Made by a program: the position numbers and the translations under genes. The notes below the pieces were generated by a model. The model searched no databases, had not been told where the DNA came from, and worked only from the letters and a program-made list of their open reading frames with translations. DNA of 64,000 nt from Trifolium pratense (Eukaryota > Streptophyta > Magnoliopsida > Fabales > Fabaceae), in the NCBI RefSeq assembly GCF_020283565.1, contig NC_060061.1, positions 41,081,362 to 41,145,361 of the forward strand, read 5' to 3'. Of the stretch, positions 30,961-41,558 are shown one piece after another (positions within the stretch are counted from its first letter, which is position 1; every line of letters begins with the position of its first letter).

Positions 30961-33900
30961 TTATACCAAGAGGGTTATTACAAGTAAAATCATCCATAAG
31001 AAACTACACACCCTATAAATTTCTGCATGAGAGGTGTTAATCTCGATCGGAAACCTGCAATGATCCAAGGATGGATCAACGGTCGTGATTAAACCAAGAC
31101 CACCAAAGTCGCAGCTTTCGGCCTTCTGATCATGCTGCTGATAATAACTATTAAAAGCATATGATATATTACTAGGCCATGTAATGTTAAAGCAAGATCC
31201 ACCAGAAGATAGTGCAGTACAATCAGCATTTGCACAAGCCTCTAAAGCTTTTGCAGTTGCATTCGACAAGTCTTCATTGTTGTTCACAACACACCATTTA
31301 GAAGAAAGATACTCAACATTTTCAGCATTCACAAGGCTCTTTGAACCTTGGCCAAGATCCACGTGGTATTTCGCTTGGCCGTCGAAGGTGAATAAACCCC
31401 AATGCCTTTCGAAGTTTCCGGCAGTAATGCTTCTTTGATCTTCGTCGAGAAGGCTATAAATGTATGTTTCGTGTGGTGGCTGATGTGGTCGTAGTGGTGT
31501 TCCCGAGCTGCTATGGAGGTGGTTCATTAGACCTTTCATGAAGGTTTCTGCAAGGTACGAGGTTGCGTTGGCAGCTCCATCGGTTGGCCAACCAATCTTT
31601 GAAACAACAATTTCCATATTAGAAAATCCTACTTTTGATAAAACAGTAATCACTGTATCGTAGCTCAAATCGAAGCTATTTTTGTATGTTTTGCGGCTGA
31701 ATTTATGAGGGCGTGCAGTTTCTTTAAAGAGTGAAAAATCTAGTGAAATGTTTTTGGTCTCAAGGAAGGTTACGAATGGAGAAATCGTTACAAAGAAAGG
31801 TGATCCGTGTTTGTCGAGGAATGTGAGGAGCTCAATCATGGTTTTGTTGAGGTCAGACCTGAAATGCACTTCGGTGGACGAATTGGATCTAGACTCAAAA
31901 CTATCAAAGCTGCATGGAACTACAACTTTCACTTTGTTGTCCAATTTTGCTTTCTTTAAAGCGGCTTGAATGTTCATAGCAGCTCCAATTGTGAAGGGAT
32001 GGAATTGTTCACCGTAACTTTTAAGAAACGGCTCGTCACCAATAGCAACATATCTGCACATGGGTAAAATTTAGAACCATATAAGTAAAGTGAATCATAC
32101 TTCAATATACATATCCATTTTCTTTCAACTAACAGTAATAATTATTTTTCAGCTAGGTGGCAACCAGAACCGAAAATTTAGCAATTAATGGATAAAAACT
32201 GAATAAAGAGAAATAATGGGAAATGTATGATGTATCACTATCATTTATGGAAAAGAAAAATACTATCAGTGGAATAACATTCATACTCGTACAGAGAATA
32301 ATGCTCTCTCTGCTCGTAACTAACTCACCAATGATTTCCGAGATGCCCTCTCACTCTCCCTCAGTCTCAATATAACAGAATTCATCACACAACTAATCCA
32401 CCCCTCTCTCTATCTACCATGTCAGGATTCTCTCCCTTCCTCTTATTATTTTTCCTAACATATGTTCCACATACCGTAGGCTTGGGCAGCTGATGTGTCC
32501 ATTTGAGCACACATTCTCATTCGGGGTCCTAACAGTGGCTCTATCCAGACAGCCAGAACATTCCTCCTAGTCCTACATTATTGTTTTCAGTAACTTGTTC
32601 CAATTTTTGTTAGCTGATTAAACGGTTTCCATTATTGTTTTCATTAATTTCTGTCAGAAGATCAAAAAGAACTTCTTCTGGTAGCTGCTGAAACAACTTC
32701 TTCTGTGACTTTTGCTAATCCTTCTTCTTCTCTTTCTGACGTTGAACAAGAGCAAGAGGTTGCTATGATGAGCATGATCATGCTTAACAGGGATGTGAGT
32801 CACTGGAGTATTCTTCATTCTCTTGCTGCTGAATCCTCTTATAATAAATAGTTCTGTTTGCTTCGAAGCTCGATCTTCTGTTCAAACTAATGTTCTTACT
32901 AAATTTGATGCCAACAAGAATCCTACTACTACTATTATCAATATTGCAAAGTTGACGAAACAAAGTGGCAACATGAATTGGGAGTTAGGCAATTCTTTAC
33001 AAAAATTTCAACTTCATAGGGAAAAAAGATCAGAGCTTTTGGATACTGAAAAAGGACTTGGGATTAACAAAACTGGAGTTTCCATTAAGGGGTTCACCAA
33101 AGCTACCAAGTCTGATCTTAATCTCCTAATACACATTTCTCCCTTTAACAATAATGTGGATTGTTTTTTGATATATTTAATTCTTTTCTACTTTCTGAAA
33201 CAGTATCAAGATATTATTTAGATAAATTGAATGGCATAGAAGAACCATTTATAATGAAATAGGTTCGGGATTTTTTTTTATACAGTGATCAAACAAGGAA
33301 GGTAATGCAGAAAAGAAACACAAACTTCATGATGAAAAAAGCACAGTCAAGAAAAGTGGCATTATCTTCTTTTGTTCTTGATAAATGGTCTCCAATTCTG
33401 TCATTTTGCAGTTCGTTACTTGTATTTGAATTAAGCTATTTGGCTATGACAACTCTCTTATGCTCATGTAGAGAGAAACCACGTAACTTTTTTGAACAAG
33501 CAAAAAGAAACTTGCAACAAGTCTCTGCGAGTGGCCCAACACAAGAGATACATCTTGTAGAATTTGTATTTATGTGTAATGTCTGTGTGTCTAGACAGCG
33601 CACAGCTTGTTTGTATTTACTAATAGAAATAGTAATTGATAACAATTAATGCTAATTAATTGATAGGAGAACTAGTAAATCATAATGTTTCATCTCTAAT
33701 TGATTTTAACACATCTTTGAATAAAGTCTATTGACAGAACTAAAAATAGTTCTATCCGCTGCCTGCCGTCCCAAACGATCACTTTGGACTGTCAAAACAT
33801 CACAGCAGCAGCCTAGTGTTAGTTACAGTAACTTCTCTGCATCAAACCAATCGCTGAATCCCCAGTTCAGCAATAGAACATGCTTTTGTTCTTCTCCTTT

Positions 33901-35503
33901 CAGCATCGGCAAAATCCTTATGCCTAAGACAAACTTCGTCCTATCAACAAATCATGTACACCAATATCACTACTCTACTCTTCCACAACACTACCTCCGG
34001 CTATTGATTCTTTCATGACAGCCATCGATTCCTCTTTGTTATTGGATAACAGCTCACACCTTCAATAGTCTTGATCACAGGAGTTTTATTTTGTATAATT
34101 GTCCTGTCAAGATTAGCTTTTATTGTTGCGATGTTTTCTTCCTTATTTGTTGTGTGAATCAGTGTATATATTGTAAGGGATCTCAACACTGAAATGCAAG
34201 CATTCTATTATAACAATTGAAGACCTGTTATATTTGTTTCATGCCAATGCCATAGATCATACCTTACACCATTTAATTTACTGCTTTTATTTGCAATAAA
34301 CATTGGCAGTGCTAATTTTAGTTCTTTTATCCCTTAGTCACAGTAGCTACATTTAACTTTGACACATTCCGACTCTGCTACGTCTTCCCTAAACATATCA
34401 TGATCTTATCTTTGTCTCCTATTTTATCATTTAACACTTTTACAAACCTGCACAACCATAGCAACACCCCATCCAGATTAACCTCACATTGATTATATGC
34501 CTGTCTGAAATCCAGCTCAATCTTACCAAACACCATTAAGTTGCAATCCATATCTACGTTTTCACAACCCTAACTTCTCTCCTCCCTGCTGATTTTGTCA
34601 TGTTCCCCTTGCATTCCAACATCGCCTGTATTTTAATTTAATCTAGAGCTCGCAGACAACATTGTCAGTTTTCGCCACTATACCACTGACTTAACTAATC
34701 GAAGTGTGTTCGGTTTCCAACACGACATCGACAGATGTGATTACATTAAATTAATTAATTTTTTAAAATTATTACCAATGTCGACGTGTCGGTGTCAGCA
34801 TCATGTCTGGTGTCTGTATATGTGTCAGTGCTTCATAGGTTTAGGCATCAATGGGAGATTGAGTACTCAAAAACCCTACTCAGTTGACACCTATGTCATT
34901 GTTTGTTCTATAATCAATAAACATTCCTCATTCATTTAATAATTCTTGTTTCACTCTATAGTCTATACTAATAACTAAGTCTTTAAATTGTTACCAAAGG
35001 CCATTACAACAAATATGAAAAATAGGGGGAAAAAAAAAACAAAATAGTCATCAATGTATTAAGAATTAAATAATATAAAATAGGAAAATACACAATTAGA
35101 AGAAAAACACAACAAGAAGACAAAACAATAAATAGGAACAAAGAAAAGTGACATACTCAATTTTAGCAGCACCACCACCATTAGAAACATAGCGAGTAAC
35201 ATTATCATGAACCCAACTATCAGCAGCTTTTCTAGAAGAATTCAAGCTTTTAAGCATAACATTAGGAACACCAACAGTGACACCAATGTTAGACCCAGAA
35301 AGAGCTTGAAGAACATCAGGTTTTGCATCAAACAGTTTAACTTTATTGATGTTGTTGGACTTCAAAAGCTTCACTACTTTAACGGGTGATAGAGGGTGAG
35401 AAGCCATGGTTCCCCAGTTTACACCTATGGCTTCAGATACAGAGGGTATGTTGAAAATGGTGAAGAAGAAGAAGAAGATGAAGGAAGAAACGGTAGTGGA
35501 CAT
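30961..35503 (-). CDS. Glucan endo-1,3-beta-glucosidase-like, GH17 plus CBM43
   Basis: Two exons on the minus strand, 35503-35157 and 32053-30961, with donor GTATGT and a 3.1-kb intron, giving 479 residues. Order: signal peptide (about 1-25, Phe-rich), GH17 domain beginning IGVNWG, CBM43/X8 domain (about 368-450, starting WCVVNNN, with its cysteines and the FNSYYQ motif), then a hydrophobic tail (about 460-479) suited to GPI anchoring. Such proteins act on or bind 1,3-beta-glucan (callose) at the wall or plasmodesmata. The proton-donor Glu is present in GDEP (Glu123, usually GNEP). The nucleophile motif, normally [ST]E-x-GWP or GE-x-GWP, reads VSKIGWPTDG: Lys (about 268) replaces Glu. Activity is therefore doubtful, although the rest of the fold is intact and uninterrupted. 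One plant subgroup may share this substitution. Confidence 0.92.
32290..35020. other. Glucanase intron filled with degraded retroelement-like DNA
   Basis: Between the two glucanase exons there are short open stretches (plus 32823-33221, 33305-33649, 33731-34018) without clear domains. Non-coding stretches have LTR-like style, for example around 34080-34200. Reading frames are broken and no LTR pair or primer site was established. An old Copia-like insertion is a guess. Confidence 0.3.
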
Positions 35504-35776
35504 TGTTGAAGTGAATTTGGGATTTTTGAGGAAACTGGGAAAGGTTTTTCTGGGGTTAGTGGTGGTAGCATTTGAGGGTGCTTTTTAAGCGTTGTATTGG
35601 TGGAAAATGTTACTTAAAGTACATTTGAATTTTCTGTGTAATTATTTGTTTTTTTTATTAATCCATTATTTTTTAGGAGAAGATGATCTAATAATTTAGA
35701 GTTCGGGAGATAAATAAAATTTGATCATTTGAACTCAATAATTTACTTTTACCTCTGTAAAGTAGACGAGTTTTAA
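35504..35776. other. Glucanase upstream flank
   Basis: 5' flank of the GH17 gene. A shadow frame at 35406-35588 lies over the signal-peptide region. No clear core promoter motif. Confidence 0.35.
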
Positions 35777-36501
35777 GGGGGTGTATTCAATTAGGATTTC
35801 AATGAATTTTAAAAGATTTTTTATGATGACAAAATCTTGTGGTATTTAATTATGATTTTAAAAGACTTTAAAAAAGTCTAGTGGTATTCAATTAGGATTT
35901 TAAAAGACTTTAAAACAGTCTACTGATATTCAATCAACACTCTTTACAACTTACAAAAAGTCTTGTGGTATTCAAAAGTATTCTAATTTCGATGGATTGT
36001 TTAAAAAATAGGATTTTGATGGACTTTTTAGTGAATTTTGAGCTACAAAAAGTCTTTCCTCATATCATGAGATTTCTATTAGAATATAAAACCGTTATTG
36101 TATCATTATTGTATCATTATTTGTATCATTATATTAGGAGATGCCATATTAATTTATATTGATTAGGAAATTATTTTGATGAGTCAACACTGACTCAATA
36201 TGGTTGTACATATACTGATTATGGCATAATGAAATGATCAAGGAAACAATTCTATTATGGTATCAATAGCCTCACCCTCTTAGCAACCCTAAGTTCATTG
36301 TTCTGTTTCATCCAAAAAAAAAAACCAACGCCGCCAGCAAATATGTTTCTTCTAAATAGTTAGTGGTGCACCATATTTGTTCCTCAAACAATATTATATC
36401 ATCATCCAGTATTATACTATAATAATCATCCACCGCATATACTTTGTAACCCACTTTTGAAACCAATTGTCTCCTATTTTTACATTACAACCAAACTCAC
36501 C

Positions 36502-36924
36502 ATGGCAGATCACTCGATCTCCCGCACTCCTTCCCCAAAACCAGCATCTGAAAATATTCCTTCTAAAACCATTAATCACACAATTCATCCAGCCCTCACA
36601 GTCACCAACATCACAAACTTCATTAAAATCACTCTTGATATCGAGAAAAGTCAATACAACACATGGTCTGAGTTGTTCAAAATTCATGCTCAGGCATACG
36701 AGGTTCTTGATCATATAATTCCTCCCACCGAAACAAATACTACCTCCTCTTCACCATCCCTCAAAGAAACTGACCCAACCTTGTGGAAACGTCTTGATGC
36801 CATTGTTTTACAATGGATTTATGGTACTATTTCCACCGATCTCCTCCACACCATCATTGAACGTGACTCTACTGCCCAACAAGCTTGGAACCGCCTTTTT
36901 GACATGGTATCAGAGCCTCTATGA
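36502..36924 (+). pseudogene. Copia gag fragment
   Basis: An uninterrupted 140-residue frame (MADHSISRTPSP to MVSEPL) with the Copia-type N-terminal gag motif. Lines such as ITNFIKITLDIEKSQYNTW, ELFKIHAQAYEVLDHI, DPTLWKRLDAIVLQWIYGTI and AQQAWNRLFD are characteristic of plant Copia gag (UBN2/Copia-like N-terminal). Upstream at 36255 TGGTATCAATAGCC is a likely primer-binding site, with LTR-like sequence before it. Downstream it breaks off at 36905, where a TRIM-type primer site begins, so pol is missing. Confidence 0.75.
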
Positions 36925-37133
36925 CTAAGTGGTCTAGAGTTCGATCCCCGCTCCCCTCACTTTCTAATTAAAAAAAAGTGGAATTTAAGCATATGGTAGG
37001 TGGGCCTATGCATTATCCACGCTTCAAGCCCAAGTGGGCTCTTGCGTGAGGGGGCGTGTTAGAAATAATATAAAACCATTGATATGATTCTATCCTAACA
37101 CCTTAAGGTTTTGGGATAATCGGTTATTTGACA
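36905..37133 (+). mobile_element. TRIM-type internal region and partial 3' LTR
   Basis: Begins exactly with TGGTATCAGAGCC, the initiator-Met tRNA primer-binding site. It continues with CTTCAAGCCCAAGTGGGCTC, a polypurine tract GTGAGGGGG (about 37046-37054), then the LTR start TGTTAGAAATAATATAAAACC (37057). The 5' LTR is absent; Copia gag sequence abuts the primer site directly. Confidence 0.7.
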
Positions 37134-38189
37134 ATTTCCATGGATTCTCATTTTTTTTATTTCTTTCACCTTTCCTCATGTTTCTATTTCATGTTTCGTG
37201 ATTATCTCATGTTTTTTATATCGCTTATTTTCTCCTCATCTCTCTATCATGTTTCCTCTTCATGGTTGTCCCGCTATCATAGATAGTGTCACCTTTATAT
37301 TAGTATTCCCATCATCAATAAAAAAAATCTATTAAATACTCATTGTGAATCATGTTTATTTCTTCTTCCACCGTAAAGACAAGGAGTACCAATAGAGAAC
37401 CTTCATGACTCAATCTTTAATAAAAAAAAAAAAAATCACTACTGATAACAAAAAAGAGAAAATTTTGGGATTTTTTTAAACAAAATTGCTGCATTTAATT
37501 TAAAATTCAATGTCTTTTAAAATCCAATAAATCCATAAAGTCTTCCAAATCCTATAAAATCTTACCATATAAATCCATTGAAATTCAAATTAAAAATCTT
37601 AATAGTCTTTTAAAATCCTAAAAGTCATTAAAATCATGCACAATCTTTTAAAATTCACAAGACTTTTTTATGCAAAAATTGTCTTTCAAAATCCTAATCC
37701 AATACACCCCCCTTAGTTTACTCCTAAAAAAAATTTGGATTATTCATGTAATGTGAAGATTCTCCGGTTTACCCTCATGGAAAATGTTGACCTAAGATTC
37801 CACAAAAATGATGATGACACATGGTTAGTCAGAGGGTAAATCAAAACTCGCTAACATTACAGGTAAACCAAAACTCGCCTACTTTTTAGAGTAAAAACCT
37901 ATTTACCCATTACTTTTATGTTTTAGTAAAAAAAAATAATTAGTTTTATATAATTAATTTTTGTATAAGGGTAAACCAACTAATTGATACTAATCCCATA
38001 GCCAAACATGAAATTATTAGGTCTCTTCTTTTTTTTTTTCTAAGAATCAAAGGATATTAGTATGTGTTTTGAATAGAAATTATTATTAATGTATAATATT
38101 ACATTTTCTATTATAATAACTCACATTTTCACACCCAAAATCTGTCCAAAAAATATGGCTTTCAATTTTCAATGTAATTTTATTTGTTT
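37134..38189. other. Retroelement remnants and AT-rich DNA
   Basis: Includes the right arm of the split MITE (37490-37712). A pair of phrases (GGTTTACCCTCATGG near 37773 and GGTAAACCAAAACTCGCC near 37862) may be the two ends of another small decayed MITE. No gene. Confidence 0.35.
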
Positions 38190-38345
38190 TTTTTAGTATC
38201 CGATTCATCAGAACGTCTAATCTGGTTCGGGGCCAGTCTAGCATAAAGTGATTTTAGCCCCCTTTCGATTGTAGTTACGGAGGATCGAACTGTGGTCATT
38301 CCCTCTAAGTCCAGCGTTAATCACCACTAAACTAATTAACGATTT
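38190..38345 (-). mobile_element. tRNA-derived SINE-like repeat
   Basis: On the minus strand TTAGTTTAGTGGTGATTAAC resembles a Pol III box A, and CAGTTCGATCCTCCGTAAC about 45 bases later resembles box B (GGTTCGANTCC). It continues into a non-tRNA body. Too degenerate to be a tRNA. Confidence 0.5.
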
Positions 38346-38851
38346 TATTTGATTTTTTCTTAAGTGTATCCTCCTATTATATTTATTTCACATTTATGAG
38401 AATAAATATGCATTAATAGTTACCAAAAATGAATTGATTTAACTAAAGATCTTGATCTCATAAGCCGATAGTATGACAATAAAATCCATACATGCAAGTA
38501 TTTGCCCGAAATCGCCTCGACTTTGACGGATAAGCCTGGTTTGATTGGATTTGGGTTTGAATTTTTTCCGATTTCAAAAGACTGAGGTAGGGCGCGTAAT
38601 GAAAACATTGACACTCATCCTGAATCCGCCTTGATTATACTGAAATCATATTTTACTACTACTACTATTACTACTACTATTAAATTAGAAATCCTTAAAC
38701 AAACTCTTCAATTATTTTCATATGTTTATTTTTATTTTTAAGTTCAGTATTAAATAAATTGCTTTCTCTATTTTTTCCTTTATCTATAAAAGAAATGATA
38801 TTGTTGAAACAAAATAGTTTTAAATTTTTAACTTTTTTTTAATAAAAAAAA

Positions 38852-39243
38852 GGCTAAATACATCATGGGATCCTATAAGTTTCGCGTTTGTAACAGTTAT
38901 GTCTTTTAAGTTTTAGGTAACAAATAGGTTATTTATGTTTCTAAATTCTAATTTATTGCATTGTTACCCTTCTATTTAACTTTCGTTACTTTGTTGCACC
39001 GTGGCGGTGGCGGTTAACGTTGACTTCTACCATGAATCATGATGGGTATTTTGATGAAAAAGACACATATGTAGAAGAGATTAACTAAAAGGGTAACAAT
39101 GCAACAAGAGTTCCCAATGGAAGACAACTGGAAGGGTAACTGTGCAACAAATTAAAAACTTAAATGACATATTTGTTACGTAAAAAACTTAAATGACATA
39201 TATGTTACAACGTGAAACTTGTGACCCTTCAATGCATTTAGCC
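38852..39243. mobile_element. Mutator-like MITE
   Basis: Begins GGCTAAATACATCATGGG and ends CTTCAATGCATTTAGCC. A 9-base duplication TAAAAAAAA lies on both sides (38843-38851, 39244-39252). Arms hold inverted copies of TTTAAGTTTTTACGTAACAAA-like phrases. Non-coding. Confidence 0.7.
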
Positions 39244-40019
39244 TAAAAAAAATACCAAACTTGATGGGGGTGAGGCGAAATGGGGATATCATAACCCCAT
39301 CACTTATCAAGGATGCTTGAACCCAAGCCGGATATGCATTTTTATTTTATTTTTCAACCTCCTTGAGAATTGGGACAGTATTGGGGATACTCGAATTTAA
39401 TGGGTTTGAGTTTGGGAGAGCAAAATCCGTCCCCATCCCGTTGTCAAACCTCGGGTGGTCAGACGTTCGATTAGTCATCGCTAATAACAGTAAATTTTGT
39501 TACAATAGTTATTTGATGGAGTTAGCTATGACTAACTCTTGTGTGCTCTATAGGTTATCTATGGAGATTAGTCATCACTAATAAAAGTAAAAAAATTGTA
39601 CTTGCGACGATGGTTAATAGAATTGTATTTTTTATTTCAAGTAAATCTTTTTTATTTTACATTATTTCAAGTATACTTTGTATTTTACTACGTGTAAAAT
39701 TTTAAATGCAAAAATTATTGTGTTACTAGTGTTCGTTAAAAAAAATTATTGTGTTACTTGTGAAGAAATGTTATTTTTTGTTTTTTTCTAAAGGTAAACT
39801 TACTCCCTCCATACTAAATTATAAGACACTTTGAGAAGAAAAAAAAATTGTACTATATTAACTATTTATTACTCTATCTTTTTTCAATTCTTCAATTTAT
39901 CATTCATATATCATTAATGAAGGACAGTTTGGTAAACTAACTCATAATTTATCTTTTCTATACGACATTAATTAGATGTGGTGCAACAAAGCGCCACGTG
40001 CAAAACCGGTTCTTTAATA
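39244..40019. other. Intergenic, no gene seen
   Basis: Contains one CTCCCTCCATACTAAATTAT end of a Stowaway-type element near 39803 without a clear partner. The plus frame at 39363-39581 is not recognisable. Confidence 0.35.
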
Positions 40020-40620
40020 GCGAGTTACATGACCAGGTGAAGTTCAACCTCTGTTATGAAATGGAAGGAAACTTCGATCATGGATGGAAGAGTGTGTGGG
40101 CTATGGCCTGCCACTCGCTTTGGTTATGGAGGAATAAACTATAAAGAACAACATAATGAAAATTGTATCCGTCCTTTGAGGCCACACAACTATATTTTTA
40201 TATATGGAGTAAAAGAATATAGGGAGGCGCAGTGATTGATAAGGAGAAAGATATGAGGTATATATATAGGATGGAAGAAACAAGTTGTTGGGTGGATTAA
40301 ATTAAACACCGATGAGTCTTGTTCTGAAGATGGAAAAATAGGTTTTGGGGGTGTGTTGAGAGGTGGCGAAGGTGGATGGTTGGGAGATTTTCCTAAATTC
40401 ATTGGAATAGGAAATGTTTATTTAGCGGAGTTGTGGGGAGTGCTATAAGGGTTGAAACTTGCTAGAAGTCTAAATTTTAGAGCGGTAGAGGTAAATGTAG
40501 ATTTTATGGAGGTAGTTCAAGCTATTTCTCAAGATGGAAGAGGGAGTCCTGCCGGAAGTGCACTTGTCCAAAAAATGAGACAGATGTTGGCTCTTGAATG
40601 GGAGGTTGAGTTATAACTTA
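40020..40620 (+). pseudogene. LINE remnant: RNase H fragment
   Basis: The plus strand around 40045-40130 gives SVWAMACHSLWLWRNK, like the segment between the zinc-binding and RNase H domains of plant LINEs. From about 40287 a better frame gives VGWIKLNTDESCSEDG, GFGGVLRGGEGGWLGDF, LAELWGVL, a stop, then GLKLARSLNFRAVEV and so on to LEWEVEL. The stop and frame changes show it is dead. It lies upstream of the phosphatase gene in the same orientation. Confidence 0.7.
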
Positions 40621-41558
40621 TAAGTAGCTTTTGTAAAAAAAAAAAAAAAACTTATAAGTAGCCTTTTTGACAACGAATTATAAGTATAATATAACCACAT
40701 TCTAAATATAGATCTCAAGATGCAATTATTTCTCACATCATTCATCAGACTTTGTTATATTCTGAAGCTTTTGTCATAGTTTTACATTTGACGACATTGG
40801 GCGTGCGGTTTGCAGAACGCACGTCCCCTGTCTTTCTCAGAAAAGCTTCAAGTTTTTTTTGTTGATCAAATAACTTTTGGCGGAAGAAAAGCTTTGTGTT
40901 TAAAGGTTCATTTCTTTTCTTCAGGCTCTTCATATTTTTATTTATTTATCTATAATAAGTTCTATAATATATGTTTATCAATGTTCATGATCTGCATGCT
41001 TATATCCATATCATTGATTGATATGTTGTATTTCAATTCCTTTTGTCATTATATGTAATTGATTGTTATTCCCAATTATCAATTCCTTTTCACGGTACCA
41101 TGGCACTGTGGCATGAAAGTTTCATTTTATAACTTGTAAAATTCACAACAATATATAAACATATAGTGATAGTTAATGTGTCACCATAATTTCGTCAAAT
41201 TTACTGTAATTCCAAACATGGAACAAACTTAAAAGTCAATTTAGACAAGAAAAACATTATATTATTCATTTAGTGGTTATATTTTCTCCATCGTTTTTAA
41301 AGTGTATTTAGGAGTGTAAGCATGTATAATATTTAAAAATATATTGTAGAATCTATTTTCTTCTTCCTCTGTTTTTTTTTTTTTTTTTAATTATTCCTGA
41401 AAATTGTCTTTAGTTCAAATTCTTTGTAAGAATATACCAGTCTATTAATCTGAAAATGAAAATAATAATTCGGTAATACTTAATGGTACTTTAGCCTATT
41501 AAAAATTATGAATACTGAAATATCAAACAATTTTTTTTTGTAGCCAAAATTGAAAAAT

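Larger units (their letters stand above)
35777..37712. mobile_element. Foldback MITE split by retroelement insertions
   Basis: Left end GGGGGTGTATTCAATTAGGA and right end CTAATCCAATACACCCCCC are inverted repeats. Arms rich in TTTTAAAAGACTTT / AAAGTCTTTTAAAA phrases extend about 300 bases inward on each side (35777-36020 and 37490-37712). The middle is replaced by a Copia/TRIM patch (about 36050-37400). The original element would have been about 600-800 bases. Confidence 0.65.

Noticed and set aside
40615..40667. Duplicate AACTTATAAGTAGC either side of an A run, as a LINE target duplication
   Set aside because: Both copies lie at the same 3' side of the LINE remnant, so they cannot be its two target copies without further evidence.
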